Counted from the stretch's first letter, positions 46,966 through 57,386 are shown. The stretch is 64,000 bases of DNA from Ochrobactrum sp. CM-21-5 (GCF_014253075.1 NZ_JACLZJ010000001.1:1302001-1366000); one strand, 5' to 3'. The notes: generated by a model not told the origin, from the sequence alone. Numbers and translations are program-made.

Positions 46966-47018
46966 CCGATAGATAGAACGGCTCGCGTATCTCCGTCACA
47001 ACGAGAACCGCTCCCAAA

Positions 47019-47048
47019 AGAAAAACCGGCGTTTCCGCCGGTTTTTTC
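47019..47048. terminator. Bidirectional terminator between aminotransferase and rne
   Basis: AAAAACCGGC, GTTTCC loop, GCCGGTTTTTT between converging genes. Confidence 0.92.
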
Positions 47049-47099
47049 GTCTCAGACCTTCCCGAAAGGAAGTCTTTCTATAATTGCCCGTCAGGGATA

Positions 47100-49889
47100 T
47101 TAGAAGAACCCTTTTTTCTGCCACCAGCCAGAGCGCTTCGGCTTGGCGTCGTCGGTCTCGCTGGAGGTCACAACCGGCTCTACGCTCTTTTGCGTTTCTT
47201 CCGAAGCAGCTTCCGTTTCGACTACAGGTACCGGGGTTTCCTGAACTTCCTCTACAGGCGTGGCCGCTGCCTTGCGCGTGCGGCGCTTAGGCTTCACGGC
47301 TTCCGTCACGTCACCGTCGGCGGCCTTTTCCTCAGCCGGCGCCTCATCGGTGGCCTTCTTGCGCGCCCGTGTTTTGCGCGCCGGCTTGGCTGGGACTTCC
47401 TCAGCCTCGACGGCAACCACGTCGTCCGCTACCGCTACTGGTGCAGCTTCTTCTGTCTTCGCCGTCTTGCGGCTGCGGGTTTTGCGGGCTGGTTTGGCGG
47501 GCTTCTCCTCCGCTTCCACAGCAGTGACTTCGCCGATCTGGGCAGCTTCAGCGTCCTGGACCGACACCACTTCCGCGACAGCCTCGACAGGCGTTTCTTC
47601 CGTCTTCACAGGGGCGTCTTCGACTTCTACAGGGAAGACGGGCGTAAAGCCGACTGGCTCTGCGTCAGGCACTTTGGCAGTGCGAACTTCATCCTCGCGG
47701 CGGTTTTTGCGTCCACCACGACGACCGCGACGGCGCTTCTTGCGGCGATCTTCCTCGCTGGAGGATGAGGCGGCGTCCGATGTCGAGGCCTCGTCCTCAT
47801 TGCTTTCATCGCTTTCCGCTGCACTTTCGACCTGTTCGCGATCATCGCGATCCCGTCCGCTGCGACGGCGACGGCGGCGACGACGCTTGCGGTCGCCATC
47901 CTCTGCTTGATCCTCGCGGGGTTCTACGGTCGGCTGTGCTTCCTCTTCCGCTTCGTCCTCATCGACGGGGATTTCCGGGTCTTCGATATCGTCTTCGATG
48001 TAAGCCATCGGCTGCACAGGCGGCTGCGTCACGGGACGGGTCGAAATGGCGCCCTTATCGATGGCAAAATGCTGGTGACCGACGCTCTCATCTGCATGAA
48101 TGCTGATCGCAACGCCAAAACGCGCTTCCAGGTCGGCCAGCAGCTGGCGCTTGTTGTTGAGCACATAAAGCGCCGATGCCGCAGGTGTGCGTACGATAAG
48201 GTCGTATCCCGAATGACGCAGAAGGTAATCCTCGATACCGCGAATAATGTGCAGCGCCATGGACGAATCAGAACGGATATGGCCCGCGCCACCACAATGT
48301 GGGCAGACCTGCATCGTGCTTTCGAGCACTGAAGCGCGGATACGCTGCCGCGACATTTCCAGAAGGCCAAAATGTGAAATGCGCCCGACCTGAATGCGTG
48401 CGCGGTCATCCTTCAGGCACTCCTTCATCTTCTTTTCGACAGCGCGGTTGTTGCGCTTTTCTTCCATGTCGATGAAGTCTACGACGATCAGGCCCGCAAG
48501 GTCGCGTAGCCGTAACTGGCGCGCCACTTCCTCGGCGGCTTCCAGATTAGTCTGAAGGGCCGTGTCCTCGATGGAGTGCTCGCGCGTCGAACGGCCCGAA
48601 TTGACGTCGATGGCCACCAGCGCTTCCGTCTGGTTGATAATCAGATAGCCGCCGGACTTCAGCGTCACCTGCGGCAGAAGCATGCGATCAAGCTGCGCTT
48701 CAACGCCATTGCGGGTGAAAATCGGTACTTGTTCACGATAGGGCTGGACCACCTTGGCATGGCTCGGCATGAGCATGCGCATGAAATCCTTGGCCTCGCG
48801 ATAGCCGTTTTCGCCAGAAACAAGAATTTCACTGATGTCTTTATTATACAGGTCTCGGATCGACCGTTTAATCAGACTGCCTTCCTCGTAAACGAGGGCA
48901 GGAGCGGTCGATTGCAGTGTCAGTGTGCGCACGTTTTCCCAAAGGCGCATCAGATATTCATAGTCGCGCCTGACTTCCGCTTTGGTGCGGTTTGCGCCCG
49001 CCGTACGCAGGATCACGCCCATGCCCTGCGGCACTTCGAGTTCCTTGACGATGTCCTTGAGGCGCTTGCGGTCCTGCAGGTTGGTGATCTTGCGCGAAAT
49101 GCCGCCGCCACGCGCCGTGTTCGGCATCAGCACGGAATAGCGACCTGCAAGCGACAGATAGGTCGTCAGAGCGGCGCCTTTATTACCGCGCTCTTCCTTG
49201 ACTACCTGAACAAGAAGGATCTGGCGGCGCTTGATGACTTCTTGAATGTTATACTGACGGCGATGCGTGCGGGCATGCGTCGGAAGTTCTTCCAGCGCAT
49301 CCTCGGAGCCGACCGATTCAACGAAATCGTCTTCATGCTCGGCATCGTCATCGTCGGAATTGCCGTTTTCGATCGCTTCGGAAATGACGTCTTCGCTCTG
49401 GAGCAGTGCAGCGGCTGGTGTTCCCGGAACGTAATTTTCAAACGCGGGGCCAACAGGCTCGGCAACGGGCAGCCCGCCATCCGTGCTGATCGCATGCACT
49501 TCGCCACCCTGTCCATCGCGCTTGCCGCGCCGGCGACCGCGACGCGGCGAAGAGCGCTCGCTTTTGGCGCGCGGTTCGTCGTCGTCATCTTCCGCCCGCG
49601 CTGCCTTGGCTTCCGCTTCCAGCAGCGCAAGGCGGTCGGCTACCGGAATCTGGTAATAATCGGGATGAATTTCCGAGAATGCGAGAAAGCCGTGACGGTT
49701 GCCCCCGTACTCGACGAAGGCAGCCTGCAACGAAGGCTCAACGCGGGTGACGCGTGCGAGATATATATTGCCTTTCAGTTGCTTCTTATGTTCCGACTCG
49801 AAGTCGAATTCTTCAATCTTGTTGCCACGCGTGACGATGACGCGGGTCTCCTCCGGGTGGGAGGCATCTATAAGCATTTTGTTGGACAT
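47100..49889 (-). CDS. rne: Ribonuclease E/G
   Basis: Endoribonuclease that starts mRNA decay and matures rRNA/tRNA; 929 residues. It has the N-terminal KGNIYLARVTRVEPSLQAAFVEYG S1 start, the Arg/Asp-rich catalytic DNase-like domain (YLIINQTEALVAIDVNSG with metal-binding Asp, then VVDFIDMEEKRN), and the Zn-link CPHCGGAGH (about 527). The S1 domain is split by a roughly 120-residue charged insert (about 91-210). The C-terminus (about 640-929) is disordered, with a poly-Arg block and a duplicated KPARKTR unit, forming the RNA/degradosome scaffold. ATG 49889 has AGGAAAG upstream. Confidence 0.95.
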   Translation of the reverse strand: MSNKMLIDASHPEETRVIVTRGNKIEEFDFESEHKKQLKGNIYLARVTRVEPSLQAAFVEYGGNRHGFLAFSEIHPDYYQIPVADRLALLEAEAKAARAEDDDDEPRAKSERSSPRRGRRRGKRDGQGGEVHAISTDGGLPVAEPVGPAFENYVPGTPAAALLQSEDVISEAIENGNSDDDDAEHEDDFVESVGSEDALEELPTHARTHRRQYNIQEVIKRRQILLVQVVKEERGNKGAALTTYLSLAGRYSVLMPNTARGGGISRKITNLQDRKRLKDIVKELEVPQGMGVILRTAGANRTKAEVRRDYEYLMRLWENVRTLTLQSTAPALVYEEGSLIKRSIRDLYNKDISEILVSGENGYREAKDFMRMLMPSHAKVVQPYREQVPIFTRNGVEAQLDRMLLPQVTLKSGGYLIINQTEALVAIDVNSGRSTREHSIEDTALQTNLEAAEEVARQLRLRDLAGLIVVDFIDMEEKRNNRAVEKKMKECLKDDRARIQVGRISHFGLLEMSRQRIRASVLESTMQVCPHCGGAGHIRSDSSMALHIIRGIEDYLLRHSGYDLIVRTPAASALYVLNNKRQLLADLEARFGVAISIHADESVGHQHFAIDKGAISTRPVTQPPVQPMAYIEDDIEDPEIPVDEDEAEEEAQPTVEPREDQAEDGDRKRRRRRRRRSGRDRDDREQVESAAESDESNEDEASTSDAASSSSEEDRRKKRRRGRRGGRKNRREDEVRTAKVPDAEPVGFTPVFPVEVEDAPVKTEETPVEAVAEVVSVQDAEAAQIGEVTAVEAEEKPAKPARKTRSRKTAKTEEAAPVAVADDVVAVEAEEVPAKPARKTRARKKATDEAPAEEKAADGDVTEAVKPKRRTRKAAATPVEEVQETPVPVVETEAASEETQKSVEPVVTSSETDDAKPKRSGWWQKKGFF

Positions 49890-50597
49890 TAGTGTCTTTC
49901 CTGCCGGCATGGATGCGCAAACCGCGTGCGCCGGACAAAGCCTTGATGGCTGCCGTGCTTGCTGCGATGCGTCTGCCGGATGATACTGGGTTCGTCGAAA
50001 CAGGAAGCGCTGTTTTCACGCGCAACGGCCTTGCGGCGATCGCGGTCTTCAGGCTGGAAATGGTCAGTCTTGCTTGACCCATAATTGTTCCGAACGAAAC
50101 GACCTCATATATGGCCCGAAAAAAGATGGGCCGCCCTTTTTGCTCTTTGTCTAGAGCTGGCGACAGCGCGTAAAGATACGCCGTCGGCCAATGGAAACGG
50201 AAACGGCGGGGGAACCGCGTGACCGCTAAATTCTGTATCGGCTAGGGGCGGCGAACATATATGCCGCTGTTTTCACTGCTTTTCCTTGCGGTTCGTTTCT
50301 AAAACCGGCAACGATTCTCACAGTTGCTCCATAACCGTCTTTTGCTTTTATGGCGTCGTGTGAACGATGACAAGCACGAATATCAGTTAACGGCTTGCAT
50401 CCTAATTTCGCCGAAAGCTGAGCATAGGTGTCATTCAGGGTGGAAATGCGGCTGGAAATCCTTCGTTAACTGTAGTTTTGTACGAATGTTTTCATGGGGC
50501 CGAGTGTGGATGCGTTATGAAATGTGGAGACCGATGCAACGTTTGTCGGTATCTATCATCGTTAATTATTCGATGACCTTTTTGATTGTGATGACTG
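49890..50597. other. Long rne-amiC intergenic region
   Basis: About 700 bp between divergent rne and the amidase gene. No convincing coding frame was found. RNase E genes often have long autoregulated 5' leaders, and this stretch could hold one, plus the amidase promoter. A short G/C palindrome with flanking A and T runs (near 50118-50142) is the only structure I noticed. Confidence 0.4.
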
Positions 50598-51866
50598 ATG
50601 CATTTGGAAATCGGTAAACAGCCGGGAACTGCCGGGCGAGGCGCGCAGGGTGTCGCGGTACTCCTTGCGTTTTTGAGCCTGTTCATTGGGAGTATGGTTT
50701 CAGCAATTGCCGAGCCCCCCCCAGCGAAGCCGCTCGCGGCGCTGACCTTCCGTATGGCTGGCGACGACATGCGAACGCGTATTGTGGTCATGTTTGACCG
50801 CGAACCCAAATTGTCCACGCTCGTACTCGACAATCCGCATCGCCTTGTTGTTGATCTTCCCGAAACGCGTTTCGGGTTCGATGAGAAAAGCCTGGCAGCA
50901 CGTGGCCTTGTTTCCCGGGTGCGCTATGGCCTTGTCGGCAAGGAGCGGTCCCGTCTGATCCTCACGTTGCGCGGACCGTTCGATATCGAGAATTTGCACG
51001 TCCTGAAAAATGAAAGCGCGTCCGGCTACAGGCTGGTTGCCGATCTCGTTGCGACATCGGACCGCGAATTCGCCGAAAAACTGAAAGCCCAGTCGGACCT
51101 CACCGGTTCGACTGGGCACGCGGAGAAGTCGGTGGTGGTTGCGACGGAGCCTGACAAGGCTCGGCCGCGCCCCTTTACGGTGATGATCGATCCCGGCCAC
51201 GGCGGCATAGACAGCGGCGCGGAAAGTCTCAGCGGCATCAAGGAGAAAAATCTGACATTGGCTTTCGGGCGCGAATTGCGTGATCGTCTGGCTCGCGAAA
51301 AGAACATCAAGGTTCTGATGACGCGCGATGATGACACGTTCTTGCGTCTTTCCGAACGCGTGCGTCTGGCGCGTCAGAAGGAGGCTGATTTGTTCATTTC
51401 AATTCATGCGGACACGATCAACCAGAGCGATATACGCGGCGCGACCGTCTATACGATTTCGGACAAGGCATCGGATGCCGTTGCGAGGGCTATGGCGGAA
51501 CGCGAGAACAAGTCGGATGCACTGGCCGGGGCCGTTCCGGAAGAACAGCCGGAAGTGACCGATATCCTTCTGGACCTGACGAGGCGTGAAACCCATACTT
51601 TCTCGCTTAGTTTTGCGGAGAAGGTCATCAACCATCTGCAAGGTGCGGTGAACCTGATCAACAATCCGCATCGTTTTGCAGGTTTTCAGGTGCTGCGCGC
51701 CCCGGATGTTCCGTCCGTCCTGATCGAAATCGGCTACCTTTCCAATGCGGAAGACGAGAAACTGATCAGCAATCCGGAATGGCGGCGTAAACTTGCCGAC
51801 AGGATCGCGCTTGCTGTCCGGGCATTTGAAGCGCTCAAGCATCCGACAAACCTGACAAAAGGGTAG
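50598..51866 (+). CDS. amiC: N-acetylmuramoyl-L-alanine amidase (AMIN + Amidase_3)
   Basis: Cleaves the amide bond between MurNAc and the peptide stem to split septal wall. The 422-residue protein has a signal peptide (about 17-38), an AMIN localisation domain (about 48-150), and a zinc amidase_3 domain (about 195-415) with MIDPGHGGIDSG (first His), the EKNLTLAF Glu, FISIHAD (His) and the final EIGYLSN catalytic Glu. An autoinhibitory insert is plausible between FISIHAD and the end (ENKSDALAG...). It needs LytM activators; the degenerate NlpD-like protein at 24490 is a candidate. PBP1A follows on the same strand. Confidence 0.93.
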   Translation: MHLEIGKQPGTAGRGAQGVAVLLAFLSLFIGSMVSAIAEPPPAKPLAALTFRMAGDDMRTRIVVMFDREPKLSTLVLDNPHRLVVDLPETRFGFDEKSLAARGLVSRVRYGLVGKERSRLILTLRGPFDIENLHVLKNESASGYRLVADLVATSDREFAEKLKAQSDLTGSTGHAEKSVVVATEPDKARPRPFTVMIDPGHGGIDSGAESLSGIKEKNLTLAFGRELRDRLAREKNIKVLMTRDDDTFLRLSERVRLARQKEADLFISIHADTINQSDIRGATVYTISDKASDAVARAMAERENKSDALAGAVPEEQPEVTDILLDLTRRETHTFSLSFAEKVINHLQGAVNLINNPHRFAGFQVLRAPDVPSVLIEIGYLSNAEDEKLISNPEWRRKLADRIALAVRAFEALKHPTNLTKG

Positions 51867-52111
51867 GGGGATTCGGTGCCTGCAATTTTTAGGGTAACTA
51901 ATGTTGGGGTTATTCCGAGATGCAGGCTTGCAACAGCTGAGTTGTTTTTTGACAAGTTCATGTATGTATGTGGGTTAATTTGATAAAAACATACAAACGA
52001 TCTTGCCTTTGACGCATTTGCTGGTCACTAACCACAATGGGTTAAAGGGGTTGGCGGCTATATGCGTTGACCTGTATCATGCGAATAATCTGAGGGCAGG
52101 AATCCGGGTTT

Positions 52112-54577
52112 ATGGTAAGACTGATCGGATATTTCTTCGGGATTGGAACGGTGCTGATGCTGCTGGTGGCAGGCGGCGTCGCCCTCTATGTCGGGAACCT
52201 CACCAAGGATTTGCCCGATTACGAAGTGCTTGCGAAATACGAGCCTCCGGTCATGACGCGCGTGCACGCGTCCGATGGTAGCCTCATGTCGGAATTCGCC
52301 CGCGAACGCCGTCTGTATCTGCCTATTCAAGCAGTGCCAAATCGTGTGAAGGCAGCGTTCATTTCGGCTGAAGACAAGACTTTCTATGAGCATCATGGAC
52401 TCGATTTCGGCGGGCTTGCCCGTGCCGTTATCACCAATATCAAGAATATGGGGTCGGGGCGTCGCCCTGTTGGCGCGTCGACAATCACGCAGCAGGTAGC
52501 CAAGAACTTCCTTCTGTCTTCGACCCAGACTTACGATCGCAAGATCAGGGAAGCCATTCTTGCGATGCGTATCGAGCAGGCTTACTCGAAGGATCATATC
52601 CTTGAGCTTTATCTGAACGAAATCTTTTTCGGACTGGGCTCCTACGGCATTGCCAGCGCTGCTCTGACTTATTTTGACAAATCGGTTGGCGAACTTTCCA
52701 TCGCCGAGAGTGCCTATCTTGCAGCACTCCCGAAAGGTCCGAACAACTACCATCCGTTCCGTCAGCCGGAGCGCGCGATCGAGCGCCGCAACTGGGTGAT
52801 CGACCGTATGGCGGAAAACAAATACATCACCGCCGAGGAAGCGGAAGAGGCCCGGAAGCAGCCCCTCGGCGTAACGCCGCGTACAGCCACGCATTACCTC
52901 TTCGCTTCGGAATATTTCACCGAGGAAGTGCGCCGCCAGATCATCCAGAAATATGGTGTCGATGCACTCTATGAAGGTGGCTTGTCTGTTCGAACCACAC
53001 TCAATCCCGCGCTGCAGGTTGAAGCACGCAAATCCTTGCAGGCAGCACTCTTGCGTTACGACGAGGCACGCGGTTGGCGTGGACCTATGAAGAACGTGGA
53101 GCTTGGCAGCGACTGGGGCAGCGTATTCGGTGACATGCAATCCTATTCCGACGTTCCTGAATGGCAGTTGGCCGTTGTGCTCAACGTTTCGTCGGCTGGC
53201 GCCGACATTGGATTGCAGCCTCCGTTGGAAGGTTCGGGCTTGCGCAGCAAGGATCGAAAGCGCGCTTTCATCGCTGCTGACGACATGAAGTGGGCGATGC
53301 GTGTCATTCACATCGGTGACAAGCGGACAAGCGCCAAATCGCCGGAAGGTGTGCTGAAGGCGGGTGACATTGTTTATGTGTCCAAGGTCGGCGAGGGCGA
53401 ATCCCGCTATCGTCTCCAGCAACCGCCAAAACTGGAAGGTGCGCTTGTTGCCATGGACCCGCATACGGGTCGCGTTCTGGCTATGGTGGGCGGCTTCTCC
53501 TATGCTGAATCCGAGTTCAACCGTGCCACGCAGGCCTATCGCCAGCCGGGGTCGTCATTCAAGCCATTCGTTTATGCTGCTGCATTGGACAATGGCTATA
53601 CGCCCGCATCCGTCGTGCTGGATGGCCCTCTTGAAGTGGATCAGGGCGGTTCGCTTGGTATATGGGCGCCGAAGAATTATTCAGGCAAGTTCTCCGGTCC
53701 CTCCACCTTGCGCTATGGCATCGAGCAGTCTCGCAACGTCATGACCGTGCGCCTCGCGCAGGACATGGGCATGAAACTCGTCGCCGAATATGCTGAGCGT
53801 TTCGGTGTCTATGACAAGATGTTGCCGGTTCTCTCCATGTCGCTCGGCGCCGGTGAGACGACGGTGCTGCGCATGGTGACGGCCTATTCCATCATGGCCA
53901 ATGGCGGGCAGAGCATCACGCCTTCTATGGTCGACCGGATTCAGGATCGTTACGGAAAGACCGTATTCAAGCACGATTCTCGCCAGTGTGAGGGTTGCAA
54001 TGCGCCCAATTGGGCCAATCAGGAAGAGCCGACATTGATCGATAATCGCGATCAGGTTCTCGACCCCATGACCGCCTATCAGATTACCTCCATGATGGAA
54101 GGTGTTGTGCAGCGCGGTACTGCTCAGATTCTCAAGAGCCTTGATCGCCCGCTCGCCGGCAAGACCGGTACGACCAACGACGAGAAGGATGCCTGGTTCG
54201 TAGGCTTTACGCCGGACCTCGTTGTAGGTGTTTTCATGGGCTACGACACGCCGACGTCGCTTGGTCGCGGTAATACAGGGGGCGGTCTTGCTGCGCCTGT
54301 CTTCAAATCCTTTATGGAACAGGCACTGGCGGGGACGCCCAAGGTTGATTTCCGCGTACCTGAAGGCATGACGCTGATTGCCATCAACCGCAAGACCGGC
54401 ATGCGTGCGAATCCGGGCGATCCAAACGTCATCATGGAAGCTTTCAAGCCGGGGACAGGCCCATCCGACAGCTATTCTGTTATCGGTATGGGATCGTTCC
54501 GTGAAGGCTCGCCGGTGCAGCCCCAGTCACCGCAGGCTACTCGTGCAATCAATTCGGGTTCTGGTGGCCTTTACTGA
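52112..54577 (+). CDS. mrcA: Penicillin-binding protein 1A, bifunctional
   Basis: Class A PBP of 821 residues with a membrane anchor (about 5-28), a GT51 glycosyltransferase domain (catalytic Glu87 in ISAEDKTFYEHHG, then GASTITQQVAKN), a linker and OB-like domain, and a transpeptidase domain with SSFK (Ser481, Lys484), SRN and KTGTT (from Lys684). It makes and cross-links peptidoglycan. The Gly/Pro/Gln-rich C-terminus is short. It lies about 245 bp after the amidase gene and upstream of prfB. Confidence 0.96.
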   Translation: MVRLIGYFFGIGTVLMLLVAGGVALYVGNLTKDLPDYEVLAKYEPPVMTRVHASDGSLMSEFARERRLYLPIQAVPNRVKAAFISAEDKTFYEHHGLDFGGLARAVITNIKNMGSGRRPVGASTITQQVAKNFLLSSTQTYDRKIREAILAMRIEQAYSKDHILELYLNEIFFGLGSYGIASAALTYFDKSVGELSIAESAYLAALPKGPNNYHPFRQPERAIERRNWVIDRMAENKYITAEEAEEARKQPLGVTPRTATHYLFASEYFTEEVRRQIIQKYGVDALYEGGLSVRTTLNPALQVEARKSLQAALLRYDEARGWRGPMKNVELGSDWGSVFGDMQSYSDVPEWQLAVVLNVSSAGADIGLQPPLEGSGLRSKDRKRAFIAADDMKWAMRVIHIGDKRTSAKSPEGVLKAGDIVYVSKVGEGESRYRLQQPPKLEGALVAMDPHTGRVLAMVGGFSYAESEFNRATQAYRQPGSSFKPFVYAAALDNGYTPASVVLDGPLEVDQGGSLGIWAPKNYSGKFSGPSTLRYGIEQSRNVMTVRLAQDMGMKLVAEYAERFGVYDKMLPVLSMSLGAGETTVLRMVTAYSIMANGGQSITPSMVDRIQDRYGKTVFKHDSRQCEGCNAPNWANQEEPTLIDNRDQVLDPMTAYQITSMMEGVVQRGTAQILKSLDRPLAGKTGTTNDEKDAWFVGFTPDLVVGVFMGYDTPTSLGRGNTGGGLAAPVFKSFMEQALAGTPKVDFRVPEGMTLIAINRKTGMRANPGDPNVIMEAFKPGTGPSDSYSVIGMGSFREGSPVQPQSPQATRAINSGSGGLY

Positions 54578-54762
54578 TCCGTCAAAGAAGGCTTTGCCCT
54601 TTACACCGGGCGGTCCGCTGACTATGTTCCGCGGCGCCTGGATGGCCAAGCGATCGTTTGATTTTCTTAGCTTGTCCGGTGACGGAAAATACGAGTATCG
54701 CTTCGTTGAAAGCTCGGTTTTCACCAGAACAGATATGCATTTGATGAAGGAACGATTTGCCC

Positions 54763-55891
54763 ATGCGCGCGGAAATCGAGACGCTGGTTGACGAAATCCA
54801 GCAGGCCATAGGCCTGCTGAGGAGGCATCTTTGACTGGGATCAGGCCATCAAGCGTCTAGGCTATCTGAACCAGAGAGCCGAAGATCCCACTTTGTGGAA
54901 CGATGCACAGGAAGCCCAGAAGCTGATGCGTGAACGTCAGCAGCTGGAAGACAGCATCAACGGTATCAATCACCTGAAACAGACTCTGAACGATAGTGTC
55001 GAACTCATCGCCATGGGCGAAGAAGAGAATGACAAGTCGATCATTGAGGATGCGGAAACCACCATCCGCAGTTTGAAGGAGGAGATTGACCGTCGCCAGA
55101 TCGATATGCTGCTCTCGGGCGAAGCGGATGCCAATGACACCTATGTCGAAGTGCATGCCGGGGCAGGCGGCACGGAAAGTCAGGATTGGGCGTCGATGCT
55201 TCTTCGCATGTACACCCGTTGGGCCGAACGCAGCGGCCGCAAGGTGGAAGTCATGGAAGTGCACGAGGGAGAAGAAGCCGGCATTAAATCGGCTACCATT
55301 CTCGTCAAGGGGCACAATTCATACGGCATGATGAAGACGGAATCAGGTGTCCATCGACTTGTCCGCATTTCGCCTTACGATTCGAATGCCAGGCGGCACA
55401 CGTCGTTTGCAAGCATCTGGGTCTACCCTGTCATCGATGATAACATTGATGTCCAGGTGACTGAATCTGATGTGCGCATTGATACATATCGCGCGTCCGG
55501 TGCTGGCGGTCAGCATGTCAACACCACCGATTCCGCGGTGCGCATCACGCATATCGCTACGGGCATCGTGGTGCAGTGTCAGGCTGAGCGTTCGCAGCAC
55601 AAAAACCGCGAAAAAGCTTGGTCCATGTTGCGCGCCCGTCTTTACGAGGACGAGCTGAAAAAGCGGGAAGAAGCCACCGATGCGGCAAATGCCAACAAGA
55701 CCGATATCGGATGGGGACATCAGATCCGCTCATATGTGCTTCAACCCTATCAGTTGGTGAAAGATCTGCGCACCGGTGTCGAAAGCACCAACCCGCAGGA
55801 AGTGCTGGATGGCTCTGTGACCCCCTTTATGGAAGCTGCATTGGCCCATCGAATTCATGGCGGGGGCGAGGCGGTCGAGGATATCGATTGA
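54763..55891 (+). CDS. prfB: Peptide chain release factor 2 with programmed +1 frameshift
   Basis: RF2 reads UGA and UAA. The gene is in two frames. Frame 1 runs from ATG 54763 to codon 23 (CTT, 54829-54831) and then meets TGA at 54832. A +1 slip there continues at GAC (54833) to the stop at 55891, giving 375 residues. The internal Shine-Dalgarno GGAGG stands just before CTTTGAC, the classic autoregulatory site. Motifs: GGQ at 248-250, and SPY (203-205) in place of the usual SPF anticodon-mimic tripeptide. The slip means that low RF2 raises its own synthesis. Confidence 0.95.
54820..54835 (+). promoter_or_regulatory. prfB programmed +1 frameshift site
   Basis: AGGAGGCATCTTTGAC: an internal Shine-Dalgarno-like element, slippery CTT, in-frame TGA and following C. 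Confidence 0.95.
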
Positions 55892-55922
55892 TCGCTCTAT
55901 CTATGCGCAAACGATGAAATGA

Positions 55923-55953
55923 ACAAAAACTCGGCCACGTGGCCGAGTTTTTG
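55923..55953. terminator. Bidirectional terminator after prfB
   Basis: CAAAAACTCGGCCACGTGGCCGAGTTTTTG: a perfect palindrome with A and T ends between prfB and the convergent M23 gene. Confidence 0.93.
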
Positions 55954-56021
55954 TATCTGGATCGTTGAGGCAGAAGTGCGTACGGCTCTGTGGACTAAAC
56001 CGGCTGGTCGTTAAGGCGGGC

Positions 56022-57386
56022 CTAAAGCAGGGATTCCAGCTGCTTGCCGGCTTTCAGAAAATTGACCGGATTGAGTGCACGGCCATTTTCCCGAACTTCG
56101 TAGTGCAGATGGTTTCCTGTGGAACGGCCCGAACTTCCGGCCTCGCCAACAATTGTGCCGGGAGTGACTTTTTGCCCGCTACGAACGAGAACCCGGCTTA
56201 AATGTGCGAAGCGGGTGGTAAATCCATTGCCATGTTCAATTTCGACCATATTGCCATAGCCGCCGAAACGCCCGGCCTTGGTCACTTTCCCTGCGGCCGT
56301 CGCGGGAACATTCTGGCCATAGCTTGCACGGAAATCGATTCCCGAGTGAAACGCTGACGAACCGAGGAAGGGATCGCTGCGAACGCCGAAAAGGCTGGTG
56401 AGCGGCATGCCGGGTGCCGGATTGGACAACGGCAGGGCATGGACCTGCTTCCGCACGCTGTCGAGCCGGTCGAGCGCGCTGTCGAGATTGTGCAATTGTA
56501 AGTCAAAGTCGTTTATGGCGGCTCCGGAAGCCGACACGGGAATGAGCGGGCCACCCATGGCGTTTCGGGTCCTGGCCTGTTGTGATTCGACTTGCAGGCC
56601 AGCCGAATTGAGCGTGTCGATTATGGCATCCGCTTTTTCATAGGCGGCATCGGCAAGATTACGCACTTTGCCATCCTGTTCGCTTTCGATGCGATGCAGC
56701 GTCTGATTTATGGTCGCAAGTATCTTTTCAGATGTTTCAGCGGTTGATTCCCCAGATAATCCGCTGGAAGGCCGAAGACCTGTTGGCGAGAGGCCGGCTC
56801 GTCGTTCCGTTGGCTGATCCGGATGTTTGATTGGCACCGGACCGGTTATGATCGGATCGATTCCGAGCGAATTCCGGTAACCCAGCGCTTCATTCGGAAT
56901 AATGCGGCTATGCTCCTCGGCGAAATCCGTCGGGGGCGCGGCTGGCATGTCCGGCATGGGTTGCAAGTTCGCGGCACGCTTGAGAAGAGGGGCGAGTTTG
57001 CCATCCCGCGCATTCAGGGTTTGCTGGCGCTGCATAAGTTCGGCGACCTTGTTTTCCATCACCTGCTGGTCAAGCATCTGACGGCTGGTGATGCGATCAA
57101 CTTCCGTGCGCAGGGCGGAGATTCGATCTTCATAAAGCTGCTGGGTCCGCGCCTGAAATGCAACGCGCGCGCCCATCAGGTCGTCACGCAGCACGAGATA
57201 GGCAGTGGAGCCCAAATATCCCGCTGACAATGCCAGAACGCACGCACCGCCAAGAACGGTCATCCAGGGGCGGAGTGTGAAATGACTGATCCGCTCGCCG
57301 CGTGCTATAATCACGACAGGCGGTTCCTTATGCCTGCCGAGCACCGTTTTTCTTGACGAGGGTTCGTGTTTTCCAGTCATGCCCAT
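56022..57386 (-). CDS. M23 metallopeptidase with membrane anchor and coiled coil
   Basis: A 454-residue bitopic protein: cytoplasmic tail of about 35 residues, one membrane helix (about 43-63), a periplasmic coiled coil (about 75-130), a long Pro/Ser linker, then an M23/LytM domain (about 320-454). Zinc ligands are intact: HSGID and HLHYE, so it should be an active endopeptidase cutting peptide cross-links. Organisation recalls the RgsM-type growth-pole peptidases of Rhizobiales; that link is inference. ATG 57380 is an alternative start. Confidence 0.88.
   Translation of the reverse strand: MGMTGKHEPSSRKTVLGRHKEPPVVIIARGERISHFTLRPWMTVLGGACVLALSAGYLGSTAYLVLRDDLMGARVAFQARTQQLYEDRISALRTEVDRITSRQMLDQQVMENKVAELMQRQQTLNARDGKLAPLLKRAANLQPMPDMPAAPPTDFAEEHSRIIPNEALGYRNSLGIDPIITGPVPIKHPDQPTERRAGLSPTGLRPSSGLSGESTAETSEKILATINQTLHRIESEQDGKVRNLADAAYEKADAIIDTLNSAGLQVESQQARTRNAMGGPLIPVSASGAAINDFDLQLHNLDSALDRLDSVRKQVHALPLSNPAPGMPLTSLFGVRSDPFLGSSAFHSGIDFRASYGQNVPATAAGKVTKAGRFGGYGNMVEIEHGNGFTTRFAHLSRVLVRSGQKVTPGTIVGEAGSSGRSTGNHLHYEVRENGRALNPVNFLKAGKQLESLL

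Noticed and set aside
52058..53464. A 468-codon open frame opposite PBP1A
   Set aside because: Antisense of conserved glycosyltransferase sequence; no recognisable protein features.
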